DNA of 64,000 nt from Phascolomyces articulosus (lineage: Eukaryota > Mucoromycota > Mucoromycetes > Mucorales > Lichtheimiaceae). A program made the translations under genes and the position numbers. The stretch is taken from positions 62,001 to 126,000 of the forward strand of contig JAIXMP010000046.1 of the NCBI GenBank assembly GCA_025677815.1. The letters run 5' to 3'. The notes below the pieces were generated by a model. That model did no database searches. It worked only from the letters and a program-made list of their open reading frames with translations, and was not told where the DNA came from. Shown one piece after another: positions 13,890-26,627 of the stretch. Positions within the stretch are counted from its first letter, which is position 1; every line of letters starts with the position of its first letter.

Positions 13890-14022
13890 GCTTTTCCTGT
13901 ATTTTTTTTTTTTTTTTTTTTTGCTGTTGTTTGCATTGATGGAAGATTGATCGAGTTAATGGGTGGATGGACGTTTCCACCATTGATTAAAACGCTATAT
14001 AGCATCAAGACTTGGCCTTCAG

Positions 14023-15170
14023 TCATTCGTTAGATCGTGAGTTTTGGTTTGTATGGTGTGAATGATGATAATCGGATAACGATCCAGCTAATGATGGTTC
14101 ATCATCATCATCGGTGTCATCTGAAATCTGTTGAATAGCATTTTTGATTAGCACTTTACATGATTTACTTTTTAAATGGTATATCCCAACACCACCGCTA
14201 GATAATATGTGTTAGTTATCTCCTGCCTCGGCAGTGATATGACACTTATCAAGAAGGGGGATAACTGATTCATCTCACGCGTTAACTTGCTGTAATATAT
14301 TACTTTTATTATTGCTATTCCCATTATTATTACTATCATTATGAACGATCAGAATTTGAGTTAGTTTGTCTCTTTTTTTTTTTTTTTGAAATAAGCGGTT
14401 TTTTTGAATAATGACTGATGTCCACTAGATGAAGAATCTGGAGATGTTGTTACTTGCCCGTTTATCAATATCAATGCTTCAAATGCATCTGGTGAACGCA
14501 TTATGGGGAAGTACTTTCTGATGTGCTCTCTGTTGCATCAAAAGAGAATATTTCTCCTCATGATATCAATTTAAATATTTAAATGATAGACATAAACATT
14601 TTAGATATCTAATATGATATACAAAAAGCGTAATAAGTAACTACGTTTATAAGAAAAAAGCGGGAGTGATAAGAAGAATATAAAAAGAAATGAGAGTGTA
14701 ATTAATAAGTAATTTATAGGTATACTTTTTGGCACTTTTTACATAAGAGAAAATTCTGAACGTGAGATAAGCTTATTTTAACCCACATCTCGTGAATCAT
14801 CATCATTAAAACTTTCATCTGCAAGCAGCGCATCTTTTTTATATTCGTCTTGACCTTTTAAAAATATTTGAAATACTATTAGTTTGGATGAATATCGAAA
14901 AAAAAATTGTAGTAATAATAGATTAATGTTAAAAACCTACTATTCATATGGATTAAAGTGTTATCTTTCAGTTAGATCCATCGATTGTTCAGTGATTTCA
15001 CCAGCATTATTTACGCCATATTTTGATAGTCGCGCCGCCCATTTTTTTTTAAAAAATTTTGTCTTCAAGTCTGAAATGGGTGGTCGTTCGGATTCAGTTT
15101 GACGAGAATATTGAAGACAGATTCCTACATATCGGGAAAATTGATCAGTAACATCAATATTTTGCACAGC
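14023..15170 (-). pseudogene. Decayed second gene of the same element, convergent with the transposase
   Basis: On the minus strand three coherent pieces appear in order. The first, at about 15,170-14,961, contains DVTDQFSRYVGICLQYSRQ and KKKWAARLSKYGVNNAGEIT. The second, at about 14,540-14,400, contains FPIMRSPDAFEALILINGQ. The last, at about 14,285-14,023, contains QISDDTDDDDEPSLAGSLSD and ends at a TGA, with one internal TAA. Composition is normal for coding sequence here. I cannot assign a domain. Its 3' end is about 130 bp from the 3' end of the plus-strand transposase fragment, so the two look like convergent genes of one element. Coding traces may extend to about 15,290. Confidence 0.5.
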
Positions 15171-15299
15171 TTGGAATTCTTCTTAAATTGTATTCGTTGT
15201 AAAGCTTCAGACGTCAGAACACCTGGCTACCTTGTTAAGTGAGATTTTGTTGACTACTTTTGCAAGATAAGTGGCCAATCATTGATCGAGCAAAGGAGA

Positions 15300-16140
15300 A
15301 ATCCTTCCTGTACATTTTTGATTTTGGGTTGATTGACATTAAGTTTTTTTTAATCTTTTACCAGTGCTTGGTCTTGGTACTTTTCCTATTCCTTATTGCC
15401 TTTAAGGTTTTTCATATCACTTTTGCCAACAGGATAAGACTAGAGCGGATATGTCCTATTAAGACGCAGCGTTCACTTAGTCATTTCTTTTACTTTTTCT
15501 TAAATAAAATTTAATCTGCTTTTCCTATTTCTTTTGATGTAGCTGGGTGTTGTACCAGTTTTTGATGATTTTTCCTTAGGTGGCATTATGGAATAAGAGG
15601 AAAAAGAGATTTAAGAAGTGATATAGCCAGACGCAGTTAAAAAAAAAATCGCTGGCTGCGATGTGACTAGGAATTTGTTTGTAAATATGGCTAACTGTAG
15701 AATAATGATAATGATATAAATATATATACTTATTCTCGAGGTGAGTAAAGGTTTTGTTTTTGAAAGAAAAGAGAAATGAGAAGGTGAATGTATAAAGTAA
15801 TAAATAATATTATTTGGTGTTACAAAAAAATAATGAAGTCAAAAGAGAGAAATTAGAGTGAGTAGTATGATACATTATAATGAAAAGAAGGAAGAGATGA
15901 TGGAGGAAAAGGATTTAGTATATATATATATATATATGAGAAAGCTATAATTGTTCATTATCTATTTATATGGATCATCATGATTAAAACAAGTAAAGAG
16001 GAATGATTGTATTGGATAGATCAAGCATGTGCATTCATTTTTTGATGTTTACCTTGAAAAAAAAGTTTTGTAACAATTTGCTGTATATTTTTTTTTCATA
16101 AATAGTTTTCCAAAAAAGTGAAAGCTAATATAGGAGATGA
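15300..16140. other. Spacer right of the transposon relic
   Basis: No gene was recognised. The open frame at 15,260-15,514 is rich in Phe and Leu and unconvincing. This stretch may be the untranslated right part of the mobile element, ending in the CGCAAA repeat array. Confidence 0.4.
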
Positions 16141-16280
16141 CAACGCAAATACTTTGACGTAAATACTTCACACACAAAAATTTAGACGCAAAAATCACTG
16201 ATGCAAAATCTTTTTATATGTAACGCAAAGTTTCTATTCTCATTTTGACGCAAAACTATTTAAGCCTGGCGCAAATAATT
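16141..16280 (+). repeat. Cluster of short direct CGCAAA-type repeats
   Basis: Seven same-orientation copies of a motif close to (T/A)GACGCAAA occur in about 130 bp. They start near 16143, 16155, 16184, 16199, 16221, 16246 and 16266; variants are GACGTAAA, GATGCAAA, AACGCAAA and GGCGCAAA. Spacing is irregular, 12-29 bp. This resembles the subterminal repeat arrays that CACTA/EnSpm-type transposases bind, and it sits 3' of the transposon relic. A role as the element's right end is inference. Confidence 0.6.
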
Positions 16281-16580
16281 TGTAAAGGATTATTTTAAAT
16301 AGGATTTGAAAGAATGATAGCAGGGATCAAAGGAAGTCAAACAAAAAAAAAGAGTGTGTGTATATGATGGATGATGGATGATGGATGATAATAATGATGA
16401 TGAATGATGTTATATGAAGGTGATGGATGGAAGGAGAGGGAGGGGGGGATGTAAAGTACTAAAAAAAAATAAAGAAAGAAATTGGGTAATATTATTATAA
16501 TTATTGTTATATTATTATTATTATTATTATTATATTTTTTTTTTCTACACATGTGTTGTTGTTGTTGTTGTTGGTTTGAT

Positions 16581-19249
16581 TTAATAATTCATTTCTCGAC
16601 CATATTTATCAAATTCAATATGAAAGAAACGATGGCGTAAAGCATCTCGAGCTGTGATACGTTTTGCTGGATCATAGGTCAACATTTTTTGTAATAGATC
16701 AAGTAATGCACTATTGGTACGATTCCTTGGAACAATGGTATTCTTGAGTGATTTTAAATTTTTCACATATTTTTGACTTTGTGCAGTGGTATCTGAAGCT
16801 GGATAACATAATCGTCCACTTTTGAAATATTTAGATGCTTCTCGACTATATCAATGATGGTTAGGGAAAAAAGAGTGTGTGTGTGTGTGCGTGTGTGTGT
16901 GAATATATATATGTATATACATAGCATCACTAAATAAAGAAATATTTTTTTTTACCTAGCCGATTGTGCTAATCGTGTTGGAAGTTTTCCTAATACGGTT
17001 TCCATCATGGCCAAATGTTCCAAATTATCATGCGTTTGAAATAAGGCTTCACCTGTAAAGAATTCTACAAGAATACAACCAATAGACCAGATGTCACAAG
17101 GATAGGACCAGCCGAGACCTAAAATAATTTCTGGTGCACGATAATGTCTTGTAGAAACAACTGAAGAATGATAATCATCTTCAAATGTAGCTGATCCAAA
17201 ATCAATCAGAATGATATCTGTACTATGTAATAATCGAACCGTACCACGCTATATTTATATAAAAAAAATTGAGGTGATACATCCCATAAAGAGATAGTTG
17301 AGTAAAAAGGAAAAGTTATATAATCAGATCATGTTTATATATATATACCTTTGTACGAGAAGATGTAATATCACTACATTCATGGTGTTTCAATAAGATA
17401 TTTTCGGGCTTTAAATCCGTATGAATCATTTTAAGATCATGAACAACTACAAAAGATACAAATGCAATGTTATGAGTGATATAGGGGTTATTTTTTTTTG
17501 CATGAAATAAATGATTAAAACTTACAAGCGACGCTAGTTAACAATTGCTTTGCAAAAGATTGAATTTGATTCAATGGGAAAGGTTCAAAGTGATTACTCT
17601 TGAGAAAATCAAAGACGGATTGATCTAAAAGTTCAAACACCATACACACATGATTATAATGTTCAAACCATTCTACTAAATGAATACATTGACTATATAG
17701 ATATAACATTTTTTTTAGCTTATCATTATTCCCCTTTTCATAATATCCTTAAGAAAGAGAGAGAGAGAGAGAGGGAGGGGGAAGAAGGTTTAGTTAGACT
17801 ATACTTTACTTGAAGTTAAGTTGATCATGTTCTTTTAACGTATTCAGGACTCGGATCTCCGTTTGACTTGCTTCTCTATATTTTGGAATGGCACGGATGA
17901 TTTTGATAGCACAATATGTCCTTCGCACATGGTCATAACATTTTACTACTTTGCCATAGGTTCCTTGTCCAAGTGTTTCTTGCATTTGATCTGATGATAA
18001 AATTTATATATATATATTCGATTAAACATACATAATAATGAAAGACCTTGGTTTTTTTGTTTCTCATAAAATCCTCATTCATCATGATCCCAATTTCATT
18101 CATAATAACATATACACACATACACCCATTGTTGTTGTTATTATTATTACTTTTAATCCCCCTTTCCTTTTCACTCTCCTTTTATCTTGTACTTTCTCCT
18201 CTTCTTTTCCCTTTCTCCTTCTTTTCTCACTTCTTCCACCTCTCCTACTCCCCTCCCTCCCTTCCCCCCAAATAATAATTACATCTATCCGTCAAAAATT
18301 CACCAGGTCGAACTATAAAATGCCCGTCCTTATCAGCCAAAGGTGCAGTCCGATGTTGTTGTTGTTGTTGTGCTTGTCGCTAAATATATATTTATATAAA
18401 AGAATTGAGTTTTTTTTTTTTTTTTTTTTCATCATTCCCAAAATATCAGTCAGTTTTTTTTTCCTAATTTCCATAGTAGTGTGATTATATATATATATAT
18501 ATTACCTCCCACTGGGATGAAGTAGATGATGTTGTCGTTGAAGGTTGTATTGCTGCAGCAGCCGCTGCTGCTGCTGCTACCATGGCTAAAGGATTTTGTG
18601 AATAATAGGAATGTGCTATATAGACAATAAAATTTTATATCAATAATAAACACCCCACCCCCAGAAAAAAATAAAATGGTGAATTAATATCATTATCTCT
18701 TATTATCTCTTTCGCTATATATATATATATATTCAAAAAGTAAATCCCATCGATTTGTTTATCCACTTTTGTTCTTCCCTCTTCCCAATCCATAAAGGAT
18801 ACATGATAGATCTCTTTTTTTTTTTTTTGGTAAACAACGATAACTACTACTTTTTGTTTTTGATGAAAATGAATTATTTTTTTTTAGTCTTACTCACCAG
18901 GGTCCAGGGCGTTTAGTGGCTGTGCATAGTGTTTCCGTCGTCGTTTAGTAAAAGACTCGTCTGTGGGTTCATGACGAGTTCGTTTTGAAGTACGACTCAA
19001 ACTATGTTGTTGTTGTTGCTGTTGTGTACTATTTATGGTTGTTGTTGTTGTTCCAGTGGTTGGACTGATGGGTAACGTAGGAGCAGGAGGTGCTGGAACT
19101 ACTGTATATTTTGCTGGAGATTGTGTTTGATCAGGTGGAGGTGTATCTTCAATGACAATGATTTCTTTTGGATATCCATTCTTATAAAACTCGGCTTCCC
19201 AGTTTGATCCACGATTTGTATTACGTTTGGTTGATACCACACTGGTCAT
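16581..19249 (-). CDS. LAMMER-family dual-specificity protein kinase (Kns1/CLK)
   Basis: Eight exons: 19249-18898, 18615-18506, 18379-18304, 17990-17810, 17692-17526, 17446-17349, 17248-16956, 16845-16581, giving 513 aa. The N-terminal third is low complexity (Pro, Thr, poly-Q, poly-Ala) with a basic [18 protein letters not shown] stretch that may be a nuclear signal. [11 protein letters not shown] precedes the kinase domain. Kinase motifs are [10 protein letters not shown] (glycine loop), AIKIIR (ATP lysine), [11 protein letters not shown] (catalytic loop), [11 protein letters not shown] (DFG), and the family signature EHLAMME, one residue from the canonical EHLAMMER. The C-terminus is [26 protein letters not shown] kinases phosphorylate SR splicing factors and, in yeast, regulators of RNA polymerase III and TORC1 output. 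The plus strand upstream is purine-rich, so the coding-strand leader is pyrimidine-rich. Confidence 0.95.
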
Positions 19250-20180
19250 TTTTAATCGTTAATGGTGGAAATAAAGAAAGAGAAGAGATTGTTGTATATA
19301 AAGAGGGAAAAAAAAAGAAAAGGGTAGTAAGTAGTTTTAAGAAGAAAAAAAAAAGAGGACGTTGAAAATATTATATATATATATATATATAGGTTTAAGT
19401 TATTATTGAAAAAGAAGGCGCGCAACAAAAAATAAATAAATAAATAATAGTAGTGATGATCAATACAACTTTATAATTATGAAATGAAAAAGAAAGAGTG
19501 AGGGAGAGAGAGTGAGAGGGAGGGAGAAAAGAAAAAGTGTAATAGTGTGTTTTTTTAAAATAAAGGTAAAGAGAAAAAGGCTTTTCTTATGATGGATGAT
19601 TTATTATTATGGATAACGTTGATTATTACAATATTTCGTCAGCCAAAAGGACCAGACGGGTTCGTGTTTAATGCTTAATTGAAAAAAAAAGATAAACTGG
19701 AACAACACCACACAAAACTCAATTCAATTCAACCCAATCCTTTACACTTTCTTTATTTATTTTTTATATATCCTAGTGACTAATGATGATATCGTTGATA
19801 ATGATTTACACAGTTTACCATGAACTTTATGATTCTATTCTCTTTATATATATATTTCATCATTGGCAGATCATCACTTATTTGTAAAAGAAACATCTTT
19901 TTTTCTTGGGGGGAGTAAGAGGGGACAAAGGGAGGGTACTACATTTTTATTAAAACAATATCGATAATCATAATAAAATTACTACTATTTACCATGATCA
20001 AAAAGGTTTTCATCTTAGCATTTAGTTCAATCTAGTATAAGAAAAGAGAAAAAAAACCATCTTCTTTTTTATATATATAATGTCACATGGAAAGAAGAAA
20101 CGTTTCAATTTTTTTCTGATGGTTTCTTAAAAAAAAAGAGAGAGAGAGCCAAGAAAAATATGTGTTGTGGGTCTGATATA

Positions 20181-20220
<40 letters not shown>

Positions 20221-23184
20221 CCGCGCAATTTTTTTTATGGTTATTTCATTAGAAGTTCTAGTCCTTTTTCTTTTTTTCACCCCACACACAAATAACAACA
20301 TTATCCACAAACAACAAAATTCGTCATTCCCCCATTTTGTGAGGTTTGGCCACAAGTAAAAAAAAAATGGGGAATGTTTCATCCAGTTGAATAATACTTA
20401 ACTATTTGAATTGAACCGCATAAAATTGGGTACCCAAAGGTTATATCATCCAGTGGGGGAGGGGGAAAAAAAGGGAAAGAGGAGTGTTTTTATATATCAC
20501 TAAATACTAAATACATGTTAAAAAAAAAGAAAGTAGATCTTTTTTATTTTGTGTGTCCAATGCGACTTTTTGTTGAGTAACAACATTTTTATAAACTTTT
20601 TTCTCCTTCTTTGAATTCAAAGTCTTTCCCTTTCACTTTCCTCTTTTTATTTTATTTCCAAAACGATTCGTTAGAATAGATAGTTAGATATATAATTTAG
20701 CATGATGGGCAAAGCTACTGCTATGGCCATAAAAGGATGTACGATATTATGATACATTATATACTAGCAGGGGAACATTTTATGGTTGAACCATTCGGAG
20801 AAAAAAAAAAGACTCATTACTGGGAAATGCAACTTGTACGTAATAAGGAAAGTTTTAAATATATCATGACATGATGATGATGATGATGAAAACAATTTGA
20901 TAATAATAATGTCCCCTTTTCATAAAACACTATTACTATTACTATTACTAGACTACTACTACTGCTGCTACTACTACTACTACTACTATTATTATTATTA
21001 TTGATATTTTCTCCTTCTTTTTCATTTCATTTTTTTTTTTTTTTTGAATAAATGAAATCAAATATTATTTTTTCTATCATTATTAAAATAGGCAAGTCAT
21101 TCACGTTGCGTTGATCTTTACGCTCCCCAGATATTAGGTAAACCCTCTCCCTCTTCCTCCCCCAAATAATTTTGCGTACACAGAAATCCCAAATCTGTCC
21201 TGCAAAATTCAACCAATCATGTTTTACAACGCAAAAAAAGAAGAAAAAAGATGGGTTTACTCATACCCATTTTACATCAAAGAACTTGATAATGATTTTT
21301 TAATTGTTCATGGTTGAAGAATGAAAGAAAGAAAGAAAATAAAGGTGGATAAAATAAATAAAAAAGTGTAATATATATATAAATATATAAATATATATAT
21401 ATCCTATATATACAATGTACATGCGTATTCCTTTTTTGGAAGTATACCAAAAATCCATTCTATATATACACCTTCTTTTCCCTCATCCTTATAAAGGTGT
21501 TGTCCCTACTAATATCTAGTTATTCTATAGAAAAATTAGAATGAATGGTATTGGGTAGATTTAATTAAAGAGTAATATTATATATATATATATATCTATA
21601 TATTTATATATATTTATCATTGTTTGTCAAAAACAAGTCTCTGTGAATAAAAATACATGAAATTTTTCTTGATTTAATGTTTTAATGATGATTATATAAA
21701 TAAAATAATCCAAATGATAAAGTCTATGATTAATATATGTAAGGTTATTGTTGTTGTGGGAGAGTAATATCTTACAAAAGAGAATCTGGTATATATGGTT
21801 TTTTATATTACAAAATGATTCAAGAGGAGAGACACTTCTTGATCTCATATATATATATAAATCATTGATTGCATTATTGACATTGTTATTATAATGACCT
21901 ACAATAATAACATAATTAAATAATAATAATAATGACAGGAGGTTGAAAGAATCTAATATGAAATAATTGTATGCATTGATGATGGATCAAGATTCACATC
22001 TTATTTTCCATATCATCATCCAATATTATTAGAATATAATATGCATATTATATATATAAAAGAATCTCTAAAATAAGAAATTCTATCTTTAACTCCTTTA
22101 AAGATATATATAAAAAAGATCAGCAGCTAATAATTAAAGAAGTCTTTAAAAGCTTTTTTTTTTCCTTCATCCTTTTTGACTGCATGCATGTATATTATTA
22201 TTTATTATTATTAGAATTATAGACTAATATAATATATCAAAAGTAGTATCCTCTCATCATATACAAATAAAAATTGATTGTAACGTATCTATTATTTTTA
22301 TAAGCCAAATAAAAATAAAAAAAAATCAGTATCAGGTGCGAATCATTGAAATTGTTTTGCCATCCCGGAAACAGACCGTATTTGTGTTTCCTAGCATTAT
22401 AATGCATTTTTCTATGTATGTATGTATCTGTGTGACACTAAATAAGGTATTATTGCACTTAAAATTTTTTTTTTAGAACAATAAGCTTATATACTATTTA
22501 TTCTATATGATTTGGTGTTTGTATAGATATAATATCCACTTGGAATGAAATAATTAATGATAATGATGATGAGTATAGAGGTCATTATTTTATACGCATG
22601 ATGATATTTATGAACGGGGAAGTTAACACATTAAAAAGTAGAACCAGAAAAAAAAAGATATTTTTTTTACCACCCTGGTACTTAAGAGCCCTGCTGACAT
22701 ACATATACACATATTATCACAGAAACAAATGGCAGGATCGGCACCCACATGCCGATAATGGGATGATGGTAGGACAATCAAGTTGGAAATCAGGATAAAT
22801 TTCAATCAAAAAAGAAACATATATATTTTATATATTTTATATCGAAAATAATAAAAAATAATAAAAATAATAAAAACTTTTTCATTATTTCAGGTACAAA
22901 TGAAATTCAATGATTAAGTTTCAGTTTATAATTATATGAATTGAAGGATTTTGTTACTGTTTTTTTTTTCTATAAATCTTTCCACCAAACGGGCATTGAA
23001 TCCAATTCTATATAGGTCACACACATACACACATTATACACTTTTCAAGGGGGACCTAGTTCGATTCTTAGAGTGTCAGAAACGAATCGTTTCAAGTTTT
23101 CTCTTTTCTTTTTTTTTTTTCTCAACTTTTTTTTAAATCTGTTTTTTTTTATATTACCCATTATATACCAATTTAATTTTTATC
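19250..23184. other. Long intergenic region, divergent promoters at both ends
   Basis: 3.9 kb between two divergently transcribed genes, with no gene seen. 19,250-19,560 is A/G-rich (leader of the minus-strand kinase) and 23,060-23,184 is T/C-rich (leader of the ABC gene). The middle holds TA runs, trinucleotide repeats and homopolymers. Open frames here are short and low complexity. Confidence 0.55.
20185..20215. repeat. (TA)n microsatellite
   Basis: An uninterrupted run of about 15 TA units in the intergenic region. It is one of many AT dinucleotide tracts in the window. Confidence 0.85.
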
Positions 23185-24159
23185 ATGACCATGCTTGAAG
23201 CAACTGGATTATCTATGCAAGTCGGTGATGGTCGATGGCTTTTTCGAGATGTTGACATTTATTTGAGTAAAGGGGATGTCTTGGTATTAAGAGGTCCAAG
23301 TGGTGCAGGGTAAAAAAAAAAGCTTTTTTTTTAAAAAAAAATTAAAAATGATCTCTCTCTCTCTCTCTCTCAAGTAATTGTTATCAAAATACTAATATAT
23401 ATATATATATAATAGAAAAACAACATTATTAAAATGTCTTGCTGAATTAGTTCCTTATGACGAAGGAAATATTAAACTTCATGGAAAAGAAGCCAGTGAT
23501 TATGGTGTTCCTTTATGGCGTTCTCGTGTCATGTATGTTCCACAACGTCCTGCTATTCATACAGGAACACCTATGGATCTTTTTAATATGGCAAAAAATT
23601 TTGCAAGTCAAAAAGAAAAAAAGAATTTGGATGATCCTGTAAGTTTTTTCCTTATTTCAATGAAAAAAAAAAGAAAGAAAGATGTGGATCACTGATATAT
23701 ATATATCTATTATTTAGACTCAAATTGGAATGCAATGGAACTTGTCCGAATCTCATTTTACAGAAAGTTGGAGTAATTTATCAGGTGGTGAAATGCAACG
23801 ATGTGCTTTAGCTGTTGCATTAGCATTAAATCCTGAAGTCTTGTTATTGGATGGTAAGTGGTAGGGAGGATGTGATTAGATAGATAGAAAAAAAAGAGAG
23901 AAAGAGAGAGAGAGAGAACTTACCACTGAATGAATATATATATATATTTATAGAACCTACCTCAGCATTGGATCCAGAATCCACTTTACTTGTAGAAAAA
24001 ACATTAAAGACCAAAACATGCGTTTGGATTACACATAGTTCAGAACAAGAAAGTCGTGTAGCTACTAATACATTAACTTTGAAACGATTAACAAAGAATG
24101 GTGAAGCAGATGATTCCATGTCAGATAGAACAGCGAATGAAATTACTATTGCCATGTAA
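23185..24159 (+). CDS. Soluble ABC ATPase, FetA/YbbL- or STAR1-like
   Basis: Four exons, 23185-23309, 23416-23638, 23718-23853 and 23954-24159, give 229 aa: one nucleotide-binding domain with no membrane segment. Motifs in order: Walker A GPSGAGKTTLL (split by intron 1), Q-loop YVPQRPA, ABC signature LSGGEMQR, Walker B VLLLDEPTSALD (split by intron 3), and H-loop WITHSS. Size and the PTSALDPES/WITHSSEQ ending resemble bacterial FetA (YbbL) and plant STAR1, which pair with a separate FetB/STAR2-type (UPF0014) permease and affect iron handling or aluminium tolerance. No such permease is in this window. A second in-frame ATG follows two codons later. The assignment to this subfamily is inference from length and motif style. 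Confidence 0.85.
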
Positions 24160-24285
24160 TTTTTTTTTTATTATCTCCATGTCTATGCATCCAATTTTCT
24201 TCTTTTTTTTTTTTACATATCATAACTACTATTATTTACTTCACTACTCTTCTTTCTTTTTTTATACCTCTTATTTCTTGCATTG

Positions 24286-24322
<37 letters not shown>

Positions 24323-25083
24323 TCTTCTTTAGTCCTGTTCCTACATTTTTCTTATTTCCCCCCTCAAAAAAATAAATAAAATAGTTGATGGATGAATTAT
24401 TATAAACAAATTATGATTATTATTTTTTTTTAATATTTATTATGATTAAAAATAAAATGTGCTGAAAAAAAGAATGCTCTATACAAAAATATGTTGGTTT
24501 GCGAAAGTTGAGGAAAAGTTGTGGAGAGGTAGGGGGGGAGAGAGAGTAGGGGGAGGAGATAACTGCATTGGCTAAATAAAAAAATAAAAATAAAAAATAA
24601 AAACATATTACATAAAACGAATGAAAGAGAAAATCATAAAAGTGATTGTAAAAGGGGAAGGGGTATATTGAGTAAAAGAAGTGTATAAAAAAAAGAGAGA
24701 AGCGCAATTCAAAACATATAAATATATAGAAAAAAAAATGCTGCAAATAAAAGACATAACAAAATAAAAGGCTGACAAATGGAAAAAAAAGTTCATAGGT
24801 GTGTTTTTGTGTTGTTTGGAAAAATTAAGCTGTCAACAGCTTATTTCTTTTGATTGATAAAATGCAAATTTTTGATGAAGTTGTTTGTGTGTGTGTATAT
24901 GTGTGAGAGTGGGGAGAGAGGGAATATGTGAATGATGAATGAAAACAAGATATGATAATGATGAAATGAAAGATATGATGTAGAATGTAAAAAAAAAAAG
25001 AAAAAAAATTAAGGAATGAAAAAAAATAAGAATTGCTTTTCAAAGAGTGTTTTTTTTTTTGAAGTAAAAATAAAATAAAAGAA
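24160..25083. other. Convergent 3' spacer
   Basis: The region between the ends of two convergent genes. It contains a (TTA)n tract at about 24,288-24,321 and T/A homopolymers. The plus-strand end (ABC gene) is T-rich and the right half A-rich, consistent with 3' untranslated regions on each strand. No gene was seen. Confidence 0.55.
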
Positions 25084-26139
25084 TTAAAGGTTTCGATAAC
25101 GACGTTTTCCAGCACATTTCATGGCTTGAATTTCAGGGCTGGTACGACATGATTCTTCCATACGTAAATGTCTCTTCAAAGCATCAGTACGTGCAAAGGC
25201 TTTTTTGCAACATAAACAAGCATAAGGTTTTGCTCCTGTATGTACTCGAATATGGCGTTGAAGATCATGTTTGCGAGCAAATGCACGACTACATAAATAA
25301 CAAGGGTAAGGACGTAATGTATTATTATTGTTGTTGTTGTTATTTTGTTGTGGTTGTTGAGAAGAGGTGGTAGTAGTAGTAGTAGAAGAGAGCATAGTAG
25401 CAGCAGTAACATTAGCTACAGATGATAATGATGAAGAAGAAGATGAAGATGAAACGGAAGAAATTGAATTGGATCGTACTACTTGTTGTTGTTGTTGTTG
25501 AACTAATGAAGAAACAGAGGTATATTGTTGTTCAGGTTGAATGGTAGGTAAACGAGAACAAGGGATCATCATTTCTTCTTGATGTTGATGATAATACATA
25601 GAAGGAGGTGGAGACATCATGGAAGGTTGACAACCACATGTATCATCACAAGGAGATGGCATCATGGATGATGAATGAGTTGTTGTTGTAGTAGTAGTAG
25701 GTGGATAATAATAATAATCATAGGTTGGAGTAGCAACGTCAATAGGTGCTTGTTGTTGAGGATAATAATCAAATGAAGTATTCATAGGTGAAGGTTGACT
25801 ACTGAGACTGTCGGAGAAAGGTGATGGATGAGAAAGGGAAAGATCTGTTGGTGAAGAAAGTGCACTGTTGTCTGCGCTATTATAATTATAATTATTATTG
25901 ACAGGCCACCAAGTACTTGTCGTATCATTCGATGATTGCTGTTCTTGTTGTTGTAAACAACTCGTATCCAATGTTGGCATCATCATAAAAGTAGACGACG
26001 TAGTATTAGTAGTAGGAGAAGAAGAAGAAGTGAAAAGCATAGAAGGATCTACTACTACCAATGAGGACGATTCAATAGATTCTTCCTTGACATTGCAATA
26101 CAATTCAGGTCGAGTAAAATATTCTTCAGATTGGTACAT
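25084..26139 (-). CDS. C2H2/C2HC zinc-finger transcription factor (single exon, 351 aa)
   Basis: The first 270 residues are low complexity (Ser, Thr, Gln, Pro, Asn tracts), typical of an activation region. The DNA-binding part is at the C-terminus, about 275-335. Finger 1 is C-x2-C-x12-H-x3-H (CYLC..HIRVH), followed by the TGAKPY linker. Finger 2 is C-x2-C-x12-H-x6-C, so its last ligand is Cys rather than His. The basic ending AGKRRYRNL could be a nuclear signal. Two adjacent fingers with FARKHDLQRH and FARTDALKRH resemble fungal developmental or stress regulators, but I cannot name an orthologue. The start is the only ATG before the open frame, with a purine-rich plus-strand leader upstream. 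Confidence 0.88.
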   Translation of the reverse strand: MYQSEEYFTRPELYCNVKEESIESSSLVVVDPSMLFTSSSSPTTNTTSSTFMMMPTLDTSCLQQQEQQSSNDTTSTWWPVNNNYNYNSADNSALSSPTDLSLSHPSPFSDSLSSQPSPMNTSFDYYPQQQAPIDVATPTYDYYYYPPTTTTTTTHSSSMMPSPCDDTCGCQPSMMSPPPSMYYHQHQEEMMIPCSRLPTIQPEQQYTSVSSLVQQQQQQVVRSNSISSVSSSSSSSSLSSVANVTAATMLSSTTTTTTSSQQPQQNNNNNNNNTLRPYPCYLCSRAFARKHDLQRHIRVHTGAKPYACLCCKKAFARTDALKRHLRMEESCRTSPEIQAMKCAGKRRYRNL

Positions 26140-26382
26140 TATTGTTTTTTTTTTGAAAAAAAAAATAGAAAAATAGAAACTGTTGTTACAAGTAAAAAAA
26201 AAAGTACAAGAAAAAGAAGTTGTTGTTTGTTAAATAAAAAAGTAAGAAAAAAAAAAAGTAAATCCATGATGGCCTTTTTATATGGTTTTTAGATTAAGGT
26301 AACCCCAAGAAAAAAAAAATCCGTACTTCCTTGTACATCCTCATCATCACCCCCCCCTTTATGTATGTGTATATATGTATAA

Positions 26383-26443
<61 letters not shown>

Positions 26444-26596
26444 GTATGTGTGTGTATATTATATATATATATATAAATAGTGTTGTTGTAAATGGGATGG
26501 ATGGCAATACAAAAAAGCAAGCATGACAGCATAAAGTGAGATAATAATAATAATTATAATAGTTCAAATAGCTTATAAGAATAGATAATAATTATA

Positions 26597-26627
<31 letters not shown>

